Part shown: in pieces, positions 37,355 to 48,640 of the stretch
Numbering within the stretch: position 1 is the first letter of the stretch
Layout: each line of letters begins with the position of its first letter
Source of the DNA: Neltuma alba
Taxonomy: Eukaryota > Streptophyta > Magnoliopsida > Fabales > Fabaceae
Length of the DNA: 64,000 nucleotides
Assembly (NCBI RefSeq): GCF_004799145.2
Contig: NW_021634974.1
Coordinates: 1-64,000 of the forward strand
Direction of reading: 5' to 3'
Program-made: the position numbers and the translations under genes
Notes under the pieces: generated by a model
The model's input: the letters and a program-made list of their open reading frames with translations, nothing else
Database searches by the model: none
What the model was told of the DNA's origin: nothing

Positions 37355-38406
37355 TACGTTACAAATAATTTGAAAAACGTGTTACATGCCCGTCAAAAGC
37401 TAAGTGATACCTGAATAATTCGACAAATTTTAGATATACTCGTGTAATAAATTTTATAATAGGAGATTTTTCGGGCATTTGCCCAATGTCATTGCATCCT
37501 AGTATCATATTCATTGTACTAGGACGATGAAAAGTGATACTAAGATTATAACCACAATTTCATCCCCAGATTTGACCCGGCACGTACAGTTCTTATTTAT
37601 TGTGTACGACATTTGGACATCGGAGGTCCCAAAATTCAATGGAGCCAATAAATTATAAGCTTCCAACTAAAGGGTTGTTATATCTACTTTTTCCTGCATG
37701 AATTACTATAAATTTCTGATTGAATCAATTAATTGCAAATCGTTTTCAGAAAAGTATGAAATGATTAAATAACTTTCCGCATTTAGCACAAAAATCGCGA
37801 CAATTTTTTGTGAGAAAGAGGAATTGGTAGTTTTTGATAGTTTTTACTGAAAATAATTCTGAAATATAATCCAAATGCACTCTGGCAACTTAATGTTCTC
37901 ATATAAATTTTTCAATTTGAAGATATATACAACATTAAAGTTTATTTTCAATATGTTTTACACAGATCAAGAACAATCTTAAAGCTATATTAATTCTGCA
38001 TTAAAATTCAATAATTTTCTGACTTTATTTCTAGATAATATACATTATATTAATAAAAATAAAATTAACACAATATTAACACAATAATAAATGAAGGATA
38101 AAATTATAAATTTATATGAAATTTTCTTTTTCTCCCTTATAAATAAGACTAAAAAAATTTATTTTCTCTCTATCATATAAATAAATATATAAGAGTATGA
38201 TTTAAATCTCCTACAGGTTTTGTTTCCCAAAAAGTGGAGCCACCACGGTCATTGCTTCTCACTTTGGATTGATTAATAACTATAACTGTTTTTTTCCCCA
38301 AGGCCTTCGAGTAGAATCACTTTCATATAACTTGGGAGGTGAAGAACGTACTAGAAATCCATTTTTCCGAAATTGGAATTGGCCGTCACATATGAAGAAC
38401 AAAATA

Positions 38407-38482
38407 CTCCTCCCATCCTAAATGTAAGACTTCTATATACACACACACTTGTATAAGGGTCTTACATTTAGAATCGGTAGAG
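38407..38482. mobile_element. 76-bp Stowaway-like MITE with empty site
   Basis: Left CTCCTCCCATCCTAAATGTA and right TTACATTTAGAATCGGTAGAG are inverted. The paralogous site near 22101 reads ACAAAATACTAACT with one TA, so insertion and TA duplication are visible. Among the shortest MITEs in the window. Confidence 0.8.
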
Positions 38483-39125
38483 TACTAACTTTGTTTTGTT
38501 CTTATTTTTTGGGTTTCAACAGAAGAAAGCAAGAGGATAGTGATTAATCTACCTGCTCCAGCGTCGTTTTTGTGGTTTTCGAACTCGTCCTTTCAGCTTC
38601 CGTGTCTGTTTTATTTCAGAAGTAATAATACAGTAACACTTTGATAAAACCACAAAAAAAAAAAAACAGAAGAATGACGACACTACTAGGAAAAATTGGA
38701 GTGGTAGTGCTTATGGCCTTGTTTGGATTCTTGTTTTAAAGACAATTTTGCTCTTAAAAACAAAAAAAAAGAAAAACGAACCCTTGTTTCGCAATTTATT
38801 TTCAATTGGTTGTTTAAAAAACAAAAAAAAAATGTTTTTAAAAAGAAAAAAATTAGGTTAAGTTTTTCTCATATGTGTTATATCAAATTCTTCAATCATA
38901 TACAGGCATACGTCCTTTTTTATTTCATCTAAATTTATAATTAAATACTAATATTTTAAAAATGCAACACATAGTCACTCGTAATTAGAAAACTTGACAT
39001 GATAGATATAAGAAACTTGATATAAATATTGTTTTTAAAAATTGAAAAAACCTTCTTTCTTCTTACCCATTGCCCCTCACGTATTATTGTTGGTGACAGC
39101 CACTGCAATTTTTTTTTAAAATAAT

Positions 39126-39768
39126 GGGTTAATTAATCCGCAAGTCTTTATAGTTTCAACGAATTTTGAATTAGGTCTATATAGTTTTTTTTTATTAGGT
39201 CCTTATACTTTTACCTTTTTTTAATTAGGTCCTTGTATTTATTTTTCTTTTAATTAAGTTCTTATAATTTCACTAAATTTTTAATCAGGTCCATGTAGTT
39301 TTAATTTTTATTTATTAATTAAATATAATCTTAATTAAATAGATTAATACTGAAATATAAAATATTAATAATTAAATTAAATTAATAATTATGTAATAAA
39401 AAAGTAATAGAATTAATTAATTCAGGAAAATTTTTTAGAACAATTAATTTTTTTGCTGAAAAAATTAAAATCATTATAATAATTCAATATCTTTAAAATA
39501 TTATTTTTTATAAACTAATATTAAATAATATATACTATTTTATGTTTATATAATAGTACTATTAGAATTTATAAAATAAAGAATAAAAAAATTCAGGGAC
39601 TTAATTAAAAATAAGGTGAACTTATAAGGACTTGATAAAAAGAAAAATAAATATAAGGACCTAATTAAAAACAGGTAAAAGTATAAGGACCTGATAAAAA
39701 GAAAAAAAACTATAAGGACCTGATTCAAAATTAGTTGAAACTACAAGGAGCTGTGGATTAATTATTCC
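39126..39768. mobile_element. long-TIR Mutator-like MITE, 9-bp target duplication
   Basis: 643 bp. Ends GGGTTAATTAATCCGCAAG and CTGTGGATTAATTATTCC are inverted, with similarity extending about 150-200 bp through repeated AATTAGGTCCTTATA-type phrases. Exact 9-bp direct repeats TAAAATAAT lie at 39117-39125 and 39769-39777. No coding capacity. Confidence 0.8.
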
Positions 39769-40532
39769 TAAAATAATTATCTAAACATATTTTTTCATTT
39801 TCCATTCTCAAGACTCATTTTAAAAAAAATTTTATAACATTGTTTTTAGGACAAAAAAAAACCCAATATTTTTTTTAAAAAATTATTGGTGATGTTTTTC
39901 AAACGCTATCTACTATGTTTAGACCTTAGATAGCTCCTTGAATCTATGGAGTTGAAAAACAATGGTGGCAAAATTAGTTCCACAAGAAGAAGCTCAAGTT
40001 TGTGGTGGAGGATGAAATTGCATGTCAACCTTGTTTTATTTATTTCATTGTCATTCTTTTTTAGTGAACTTCAATATAAAAATTAGATAATTAATTTGCA
40101 GATATTAATGAAATTATTTGTTTATGATAAATATGCATGTGCATTGAAATTGCCATTAATGGAAAACTTTCTTATTCTGTTCAATTAATATGAACACTTT
40201 GAAAAAAAATTATAAATTTATGAGACAAAATAAATTTAAATCCTATATCTAAAATAAAATTTAATTCATTATCTCGTTTTTTATATTTAGAAATTCAACC
40301 CCTTTACATCAAGCCTGGGCATGCTTTTATACAAGTTGCAATTGATTGGGCTGGTCCATAGGATTTCTTAAATAGTGCCCAGTGTTATTGGTTTTCTGGA
40401 CGTAAATGTACGAGCTGTGTGGGTTTTTTTTTTTTTGGTTGTGGGCTTCTTATTTTACTCTATTGCATTGGTGGGCTCTTTCTGATGCCATTCCGGTCGT
40501 TAGCCATCCTTTAGGCAATTACAAAATAAGTT

Positions 40533-40740
40533 ACCAACAAGAATTGGTTTAATTAGTAAGGAGTCGATTCATAACCTACGAAGTCGTGAATTCAAATCCT
40601 TCTACTGATGTGAAGAACTTGTTGGTGGATAATCTGTAATTGTAAGTACCTTTGTAAGAGCTTTCTGAGCCTAGAGGCATGTCCTGGCCCTGGTAAGCCT
40701 CCAGACCCAACTCACCTAAACTTTTTTATATCAAAAAAAA
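40533..40740 (+). mobile_element. tRNA-derived SINE (family 1), 16-bp target duplication
   Basis: 208 bp ending in poly(A) (TATATC then A8). AATTACAAAATAAGTT is repeated exactly at 40517-40532 and 40741-40756. A box-B-like GAATTCAAATCC lies about 60 bp from the 5' end, after a box-A-like TTAATTAGTAAGGAG, as in polymerase III-transcribed SINE heads. A second copy is at 41022-41223. Confidence 0.8.
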
Positions 40741-40851
40741 AATTACAAAATAAGTTTTCTACAGTGCTGGCCCATTTTCCCTCCCATGTATGTGTTGATG
40801 GGCCGCTTACAGCTCAGTTTTACATTTGACCTGTTAACTATGACAGTGATT

Positions 40852-41005
40852 CCTACAGGATATCCCAAATTGTTGTGTGAGGTATTTTGATTCGGGGCAG
40901 GGTCAAGTAACCCAGTAAACTGTGACGTTTTTGTGCTGAGTTAGGTAACTACCTTTTGTAACCCTCAAGCTCCGGCTTGCCTTTTAATCTCAAGGAGGCA
41001 AAAAA
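40852..41005 (+). mobile_element. poly(A)-tailed retroposon (second family)
   Basis: 154 bp beginning CCTACAGGATATCCC and ending CTCAAGGAGGC plus A7. The flanking repeats AACTATGACAGTGATT (40836-40851) and AACTATGAAAGTGATT (41006-41021) differ at one base. Sequence unlike the neighbouring SINE. Possibly a SINE or a 5'-truncated LINE end. Confidence 0.65.
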
Positions 41006-41021
41006 AACTATGAAAGTGATT

Positions 41022-41223
41022 ACCAACAAGAATTAATGCAATTGATAAAGAGTCAGCTCATAACTTATTGAGGTCATAAGATTGAATTCTGCTATCAATA
41101 TGAAGAGCTTATTGGTGGGTGATCTATGAGTACTACTATAAGCACTTTCTAAGCCTGGAAACTTGCCTTGGCTCTAGTAAGTTCCCGAGACTCAACTCAC
41201 CTAAATTTTGCTATATCAAAAAT
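41022..41223 (+). mobile_element. tRNA-derived SINE (family 1), second copy
   Basis: 202 bp, about 75% similar by eye to 40533-40740 (ACCAACAAGAATT start; TGAAGAGCTTATTGGTGG; ACTCAACTCACCTAAA; TATATCAAAAA end). The target duplication is AACTATGAARGTGATT at 41006-41021 and 41226-41241, the same target as the element before it. Confidence 0.75.
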
Positions 41224-41241
41224 AAAACTATGAAGGTGATT

Positions 41242-41343
41242 GCTAATAAGAGTTGATTAAGTTGGCAATAAGTCAGTTAATAATCTACAAGGTCATGAGT
41301 TCAAATCCTACTTCTAATATGAAGATCTTATTTGTGGATGATC
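41242..41343 (+). mobile_element. 3'-truncated or decayed SINE (family 1), third copy
   Basis: About 100 bp matching the 5' half of the family: AATAAGAGTTGATTAAGTTGG, a box-B-like GAGTTCAAATCC, then ATGAAGATCTTATTTGTGG. It loses similarity before the tail. Confidence 0.55.
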
Positions 41344-41599
41344 AAAAGATGAATCAAGTTTAAATTCCTGTTAAGAAATATGCTCACATTTATTACACAT
41401 GTATATTGGACTAGTTTTAGGAGGTGTTTGAATTTTGAAAGTGATTTTATAGAGTTCCCGGATGAGAGAAATTTTCTTGTCAACTTACATGAAAATATAT
41501 TATTTTAAGTGCTTGTGAGATTCCCAAACTGCCCCTTACTTTACAAAAGTGAGCTGGGAAAGTGATTTTTTTTGGTAATTTGACAGAAGTTGGAAAACA

Positions 41600-41832
41600 G
41601 GAAAAGTGAGTTCGGACGGAGTTATTTGGCACGAGTCAATCCTAATCCAAACAGGCAAAGTTTCACCGTCGACACTTGCGTTTGTGCCCTACTCCTTTGT
41701 CTACTCCTCTTCCTTCAATACGGCCGCTGCACCTCTTCACGTAGCCTCCACTCTCCGTCAGCCTTTTGGTCTCTTCCTCTCCAGTCTCCACTGAAGTTTC
41801 TCTCGGTGTGTTCAATAGAAATATTTCTCCAG
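41600..41832 (+). promoter_or_regulatory. likely 5' UTR exon of eIF3i
   Basis: A pyrimidine-rich leader ends at a good donor (CTCCAG|GTAATATC at 41832/41833). Joining this to the acceptor at 42889 (CTTGCAG|AACC) gives a ~1.06-kb leader intron just before the ATG. Transcription start not determined. Long open frames here (for example 41590-42072) read through the donor and look non-coding. Confidence 0.45.
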
Positions 41833-42893
41833 GTAATATCGATCCCATCCTCCTTCTTTTTAATTCACTCCCAAATCCAGGTTTCAGAAAGATTTCGTTT
41901 TCATTTTCATGCTCTCTGTTGTTCACCAAATTGTTCCGCTATCACTTTCAGTACCCATGGAGAATTACTGTGCTTTTGTTTGTTGTTGCTGCAATCTAAA
42001 ATTTCTCAATACGCTCTTGCTTGTTTGTGTCGTCCTGCGTGTTTGCTTTATTTGAACTTGGAGCTTTTGTAATTGAGTTATTAGGAGATTAATAATTTTC
42101 ATTTATTTCTACGACCTTTTGGTTTTACAACTGGAGTCAACATGTATTCCTTCTCTTTTAGCACACAGCCCCATTTGGCAACTCCCTCTTTTCTGGAATG
42201 GGTGTTGTGATCTGCAAGCTATTATATATTCCGCTTGGTGGCTAAAATGAAGAACTTATATCTTGACATCTTTGTGTCTTGATTGGAGTTTTCTATAATT
42301 GTTCACATATTTTTTCAGTTTTCTGTGTTTCTTTTATGTTTGTATCTCTTCTCTCTCTCTTTCAGATTAAAAACTCCATCTTTTTAGTTCGCGCAAAAAG
42401 ATAAAATTATCTTCTCTCAAGTGTCTTGTTTCCTTCATGATTATTGGTGTGGTAATGCCAGAACCGATTTCTGAGTGCTTCCTTGATGAATCAGGAACAG
42501 GGTAATCAGTGGGGTCATTGGCTTTGGAACTTGCGTTTCTTTTCTTTTGTTTTTCTCCTGGTTTTCAAGGATTTTCAGTTCTTTATTGTTGTAGTGGCAA
42601 CTGTTTCATAGGCTTTCGTTATTATGTTCGGATTTTGGGGTAAATAGTTTTAGATTGGTGTAACAAAGTTGAAATTGATACAATGACTGAGTTTTAGCTT
42701 TTGGGTTTGCTTGCTCTTTCACTCTTCTACTTTTTTTCAGATAAGTTCTAATAAAAATGGCACTGGTCTCTTTTCTTTATTCACAAAAGCCCTATTCCCA
42801 TGAATACGCGAGTTCCAATTGCATCTCCATATTAATGTCTTTGCACATATGTTGCTTTAGCTTGTTTGAGCTTAAATCTAAACTTGCAGAACC

Positions 42894-45719
42894 ATGAGGC
42901 CGATTTTGATGAAAGGCCACGAGAGGCCGCTGACGTTTCTCAAGTACAACAGAGATGGAGATCTTCTTTTCTCTTGTGCTAAGGATCACAATCCCACCGT
43001 CTGGTTTGCTGACAATGGTGAACGCTTGGGCACTTATCGTGGACACAATGGCGCTGTTTGGTGCTGTGATGTCTCAAGTAAGTTCCTTTATTTACCGCTT
43101 TTTCTCTGATATTTTTAGGTTGCTATTGACAAAATCTTTTTATAGTTAATAGTGGATTTTATTAACAATATCTGTCACTATGCAGGAGATTCAATGCGTC
43201 TTATAACTGGAAGTGCGGATCAGACAGCAAAGCTATGGAGTGTTCAAACTGGACAGCAGTTGTTCACATTCAATTTTGATTCTCCTGCTAGGTCTGTGGA
43301 TTTTGCTGTGGGCGACAAACTTGCTGTTATTACAACTGATCCCTTCATGGAATTGTCTTCTGCAATTCATGTCAAACGCATCGCTAGAGACGCCAGTGAC
43401 CGTAAGCTCAATCTTTATGTTCCTTGGTTTTGTGGTTTGACTTCTTTTCATTGTTGTTTCCACGTATCTATAGTTTAGGGGTGTATTTATTGTGTGACAA
43501 AAGCCTTACTTTTGAGGGTTTACCTATCAGGGGCCAAATCTCCCAGTATGGTTCTTTCAATTATATGTAAAGAAGCAAATGATTTTATTCAGGTTGCTGG
43601 ACACGTATGGTTGATATTTGTGTGGAAGATTCCGTCCCTGTTTGAGCATGATGTTTTAGTATCGGTATTTTTTAATGCAGTCATGATGTTTCCTTATTAG
43701 GCTATTATTATAGGTAAATGAATTCTTCACATGGCAGCCTATCCAGAGCAATTGCCTGAAGACTATTCGTGGCTATTTTAAGTATTGGGAGGTCGATTTT
43801 ATTGTGCTTCTTGCCCTGCTCTTCTGTTGCATCTGGCAAACATTTGAAAATATGCTCTTCTTAGTCTGGTGCTTCCATTATGCACATTCAATGTATTGTG
43901 AACTTTGTATTACAGCTAAATATCACAGTACCGCTAAAAATAATTCATGCCCTACTTTCCAGAGACTGGCGAGTCTATACTGATCATTAAAGGCCCTCAG
44001 GGAAGAATAAATAGAGCCATTTGGGGGCCACTAAACAAAACCATTATTAGTGCTGGAGAAGATGCAGTGATCCGCATATGGGATTCTGAGGTTAGTGACC
44101 TTGATATTTATATGGTCATATGGTGATATTGCTATCTTGAAATCAGAGATAGTATTGTCAACACCAGATTGAATACTGTAGAAGCTTGTAGTTTGATGTT
44201 ATTTTCCTTCTTTGTTCTATGAGAATACCTGCCCACAAAGTTCTTGCAGTGTTTCCGTTCATCCACTCTGATTCTTTCATGATTTGGCAGACAGGAAAGC
44301 TACTTAAGGAGGCAGACAAGGAATCTGGCCACAAAAAGACAATAACATCTCTTGCAAAATCCGCAGATGGCTCACATTTCCTGACTGGCTCCCTTGATAA
44401 ATCGGCTAAGGTATTAAAATATCCATTCCTTATGTGCTTCTGTTAGTGGTAATTTTTTAATTGATTTTTATGAAGAACTTGGGATAATATCTGTTAAATT
44501 AATTGTTCTTTTATCCTCTGTTGGCAATGTCATAGCTTTGGGATGCCAGATCGCTGTCTCTTATCAAGACATATGTAACAGAACGCCCAGTCAATGCGGT
44601 GGCCATGTCGCCTCTTCTTGACCAGGTATGCATGTTTGTTATTTTAAATTTTGTACTCTTCTGGTCCTTAATAAAAGACCTATTTTGTAATGCAATTTGC
44701 ACTATAAAGTGGGTTTTATATTAAGAACAGGAGGAATACTTTTTATGATACTTTCATGTTTTGTGTAATTTTGTTTCTGGTATCTCTCACTGAAGGAGTA
44801 AAGTTTGGTTTCAATACTATGGCGTTGAGATGGTGATGGATATAATTTTTTTTTTTTTTTAATTTCTATGGCACAAGCTTATACTCCGGAGATTTCCATT
44901 TTCTTGTATTATATTGCTGTTTTTCGCCCACTAAAAAAGTATATGGACTTCTAAATGACCTGACAATCTTAGGTGAAAATGATCCAGCTACTTTACTTTC
45001 CCTATTCAATGTTTTTATATGAATGATGCATTTGTTCAGTTTGTCTATGGTTTTCTTAAGCTCATGCATTGTTTTTTCTAGGTGGTGCTTGGAGGTGGTC
45101 AAGATGCATCAGCTGTTACTACTACTGATCATCGTGCTGGAAAATTTGAAGCCAAGTTTTTTGATAAGGTTGATTTATCTGTCCCTTTTGTCCTGCTTAG
45201 ATTTCTCTCTATGGTGTACCATGGACAGACTGTTCTGCTTTTGTATCTCATATTTCTTGTCGTCAATTTAGATTCTCCAAGAAGAAATTGGGGGTGTGAA
45301 GGGACATTTTGGACCAATTAATGCACTTGCCTTTAATCCTGATGGCAAGAGGTACGCCCCTTGCTTTCTCAACCCTTTGGTTTCATCATAATCATTTTTG
45401 TTGTGAAGTCTCTCTATTAAGTGGGTTTTCAATGGCTGAGATTACTAACCTTTTGCTGCATGATTTCAGTGGAGAAAATAGGATACTATTTGCTCTCCAT
45501 TTAATTTATTGGTTTACTAGTCTCCTTTCCTTTCTTACCCTGTGTTAGAGTATATAATTACTCGAGTTTTAGAATATTTTTGAGTTACTGTTGAACTGTA
45601 TCTTTTAATGTGTGCTGAGTTCAAGATCATTCTCTCATTGCAGCTTCTCAAGTGGAGGTGAAGATGGTTATGTAAGGTTGCATCACTTTGACCCAGATTA
45701 CTTCAATATTAAAATTTAG
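42894..45719 (+). CDS. TIF3I1: eukaryotic translation initiation factor 3 subunit I
   Basis: Eight coding exons: 42894-43077, 43186-43401, 43963-44090, 44291-44410, 44536-44625, 45082-45168, 45272-45351, 45644-45719. They total 981 nt (326 aa), close to the ~328 aa of plant homologues. The product is a WD40 propeller and a subunit of cytosolic eIF3, which brings mRNA and initiator tRNA to the 40S subunit. The start MRPILMKGHERPLTF, repeats such as LLFSCAKDH, GHNGAVWCCDV, LITGSADQTAKLW and FLTGSLDKSAKLWD, the GGGQDASAVTTTDHRAGKFEAK segment and the end YVRLHHFDPDYFNIKI are family hallmarks. Every junction keeps phase, and no residues appear lost. An 81-bp MITE sits in the intron after exon 6, and a poly(T) insertion lies in the 3' flank. 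Expression is expected to be constitutive (inferred). Confidence 0.96.
44656..44736. mobile_element. ~81-bp Stowaway-like MITE in an eIF3i intron
   Basis: TA-flanked. Left CTCTTCTGGTCCTTAATAAA and right TTATATTAAGAACAGGAGGAA are inverted. It shares GCACTATAAAGTG-type centre sequence with 53935-54016, so the two belong to one short family. Confidence 0.6.
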
Positions 45720-45757
45720 GCCTGGAGAGTGTTCTTTTTCTTTTTTTTTTTTGAGGG

Positions 45758-45801
45758 AAGGGATCAGTCTTTTTTTTTTTTTTTTCAAAGCAAGGGATCA
45801 G
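45758..45801 (-). mobile_element. poly(A)/poly(T) micro-insertion in the eIF3i 3' flank
   Basis: The 10-bp repeat AAGGGATCAG (45758-45767, 45792-45801) flanks TC, a run of T and CAAAGC. Same layout as the other poly(A)-only scars but with a shorter target repeat and no paralogue to serve as empty site. Confidence 0.45.
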
Positions 45802-46484
45802 AGAGGAATTTAACTTGTAATTTGTGGCACTTTATATTTTTGTAAGCTCCAGCGTGATTATTAAAGCTTACTATATTAACGTCGCTTTGAGGCAATTTGT
45901 GAGTTTTATGGATTAGGTGATTTATTTACGATTGTTGTTAATTCCATCGTCAATTTTGAAGTCTTTTGAGGGTTTTGCCCTACTTAGAATAGAATGAAAG
46001 AGGAAAAAATGGTGATTATTGTTGATTGATGATAATTATAAAAAATAATAGTGATTGGAACCAAAAAAATTATTATTTGCGACTAATAATATTAGACTAG
46101 ATGATGAAAATAATACTTTATAAAATTAAAAGATAAAACTAAAGTAAAGGTGTTTGCACTTTTGCCAATTGCAAGTTCTTTTATCCTTCTTGCTTGTCTG
46201 GAGGAGGATTTCAAATGTTTCAAACATCTAATTTCAGTATGAGTTATAAATTTATGATTGAATCAATTAGCTACATTTCTTCCATTCACCATCATTTCCT
46301 CTCCATTACCATTCACTCTCGCATTCGCCTCATCTTTTCTAATCGCAACCTGCTACATTCACTTCTCATTTTTCCCATATTCGACTTCATCCTATATTTG
46401 CCTTCACTCTCCCGCCCAAATCCATCTCAATCTCCGCCCACCTGATTCTCTTCACTCATTCTCCCAAGCTCGTGTTCAACATAT

Positions 46485-46636
46485 ATTCGAAAGCATCAAT
46501 GGTATTGGGTTTAGGCCAGTTTTTTGTAATGCGACGAATTAAAGTTCGAATCCCTACCGGAGAGTATTCATATTTAACGCCTAATAGTATCTTGAACAGC
46601 ACTGTCTCTATTAACAAGATACCAATGCTTAGCAAA
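46485..46636 (+). mobile_element. possible tRNA-derived SINE (third family)
   Basis: Box-A-like AGCATCAATGG is followed about 50 bp later by the excellent box B AGTTCGAATCCC, and the unit ends GCTTAGC plus A9. No convincing target duplication was found, so this is tentative. Confidence 0.35.
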
Positions 46637-47800
46637 AAAAAACATGCATCCGAAGGCATAATAGCATCTGATGGAACTGTACCAATTGCGATGAGCGGCT
46701 ATAGTGTCTCCGACTCTTGGATGGGACATCGATGTACCTGACCTTCTGGCTCTTCAAGGAAATAGCTAGTCTTTCAGTCTTCTATTCTTTTCTTTATATT
46801 TACATTTGCTGTTTCTGGATTAACAAGACCCGCATCTTGTGGATTGAGGGAAGTTGTATTTGATTTAATACATTAGTAGTTTCAAATAACTTGTTGATTT
46901 GATTCTGTTTGTGAGCATAATTCTGGAATTCCATGATGTTTGAGTTTTACTCTCTCCTTAATGAAGCTTGGAATAGACTGATGTCATGATTATGCATAAT
47001 TTGTTCCTTGATTAAGCAAGCATGTGATAAGGCTTGTATTGATCAGTTTGTGTCCTAAAGCGTAAGCTAAGTTTGCAAGCGGGATTAAGTCGCACATTAG
47101 GTAACCTTAGGTGGTGGTTGGAGGCTTTGAACACTGACTAGGATTATAGAAGGTGTCTAGGACTTAATTATCACTAACTTGGCAGATTTGTTGGGTTCAT
47201 TCAACCCAGTGGGAGGGCCTACTCTAATTATTTAAGAAGGCGATGACGTATCCCCCAGTTCCCTGTAAGAATTGACTCTCATGTCGAACCATTCACTAGA
47301 TCATTCCACCTAAAATCTGAGAGTCTATAAACAAAATACTACATCTGGTGCTTAGTGTAAAGTTTAGCTAACTAATTTGGAAAGATTAAACAAAATAACT
47401 TACTATAAAATATGTATATTTATTTATTTTTTCTAAACTAATTTGACCGACTTATACACTAATATATAATCTAATAATATATATATAAATATTTTAGAAA
47501 TATCATGTAACATATGCTATAATTAAGTACTTGATTTAAATTTTTTAATTTTCTCAAATTAATCAATAATATTTTATATTAACCACGAGAGGTAGTAGCA
47601 TTAGTTGTCATTTTTGATAGGATAGCCCAGCTAGTTTTAAGTGAACTCCAAATTGTGGCAATATACGTCTCTGTTCATGCTTCTCAACATGACTGCCAAT
47701 GAGATGCCTAACAGAGCCTATAATCTCATGTAATGTGAATTTTACATCTCCTATTACAAAATCTCGGAATAAGATCAAACGGCTCTTATTCTTCATCTGC

Positions 47801-47852
47801 ATCAAATCGATACAGATGCTGGTAAAAAAAAAAAATCAAATCGATACAGATG
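47801..47852 (+). mobile_element. poly(A)-only retroposition scar, 18-bp target duplication
   Basis: ATCAAATCGATACAGATG occurs exactly at 47801-47818 and 47835-47852. Between them are only 16 bases: CTGGT plus eleven A. This is the layout of target-primed retroposition with virtually no element body. Confidence 0.85.
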
Positions 47853-48143
47853 AAATAATTGAGCGCATTGAAAAGGCAGCCAAGCGTTAAATCTAGGGCG
47901 TGACTTCCTCAGTCATTCCTCTGCATCAATTCACTTGCCAAAGATATCGAAAGATACAAACCGGTTCAATGTTTCTGCATTTCCGGGAAAAGTCCACAGG
48001 CACATTCTAATGCAACAGTACTGATTTCGATCGAGTGGGATAGATGTTCATAAAAGTCTGCAAGCGTTTCGACCGATCATACAATTCACAACTTTATGAT
48101 TAAAAATGCATACACCAGCCTTGCTTATTTCAAGCTCAAGTTG

Positions 48144-48263
48144 GAGACCTGTTTCAAACACATGCTTATTTGATTAAAACCTATTCTGAATCAGTAACAA
48201 GTTGTAGACCTTTGTTTCAAACACATACTTGTTTGATTAAAATCTATCCTGAATTAACAAGTT
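48144..48263. repeat. tandem duplication, two units of ~63 bp
   Basis: The phrase TTTCAAACACATGCTT...TTTGATTAAAACCTAT...CTGAAT..AACAAGTT occurs twice in tandem with about 10% divergence. Downstream of RPS6; no function evident. Confidence 0.65.
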
Positions 48264-48640
48264 ATCAATATTATAATTTATCTTAATTATTGCTGGAAAA
48301 ATACAATTTTAGTGCATATTTGTATTGCTATTACCATCCACATTACACACTGCATGGAGTGTGCATGCATCCTAGCGTGCGCAAGACTCAACAACGTGGA
48401 CAACAAGCATTACTAAATAGAACGAAAGCCAATTCATCAAACGGAGATACTATCTTCTTAGTCTTGGCAAGTCCCTGCAGGCCTTGGCATCAATATTCCA
48501 CTTAACTAGTGGCATTTCAATAAATAAAACTAATGTTACCACGCCATATGGTCACAAAATTCATTTGAAAGTAAAACCTCAAACATAAGATCAAAAAACA
48601 CTTTTAAGCGTTCAACAAACACATTCTCTCAGAAAGAGGC

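Larger units (their letters stand above)
4960..40050. repeat. tandem segmental duplication, two units of about 17.5 kb
   Basis: Unit 1 (about 4960-22615) and unit 2 (about 22616-40050) align end to end in the same order: AT-rich 3' flank, ABCG gene, long 5' flank. Anchors include CATATTAGCAGCTAATG (about 4990) against CATATTAGCGGCTAATG (about 22637) at one end. At the other end, a motif reading GTGG.GGAGGATGA occurs near 22578 and again near 40001. Differences are mostly transposon insertions and one inversion. The boundaries are approximate because AT-rich sequence obscures the exact breakpoints. Confidence 0.8.
31812..41580. other. intergenic span between copy C and eIF3i
   Basis: No gene seen. 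To about 40050 it aligns with the 5' flank of copy B and carries insertions of its own: long-TIR elements at 33765-34628 and 39126-39768, a MITE at 37080-37354 and a 76-bp MITE at 38407-38482. 32262-32515 resembles the MITEs at 51301 and 55145 but lacks a clear left end. From 40500 to 41340 lies the SINE cluster. 41350-41580 shows nothing recognisable. Confidence 0.6.
45802..48640. other. intergenic span between eIF3i and RPS6
   Basis: No gene seen. The first part holds the eIF3i 3' end region. 46485-46636 is SINE-like. 47801-47852 is a poly(A) scar. 48144-48263 is a twofold tandem repeat. Short open frames around 46194-46741 have no recognisable protein similarity. Confidence 0.6.

Noticed and set aside
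38685..38713. 29-bp CACTA...TAGTG sequence
   Set aside because: Looks like a tiny CACTA element, but the flanking bases give no 3-bp duplication and the length is too short for more than coincidence.
41590..42072. 160-codon frame upstream of eIF3i
   Set aside because: It runs over the likely leader donor at 41833 and has no family similarity; better read as UTR and leader intron.
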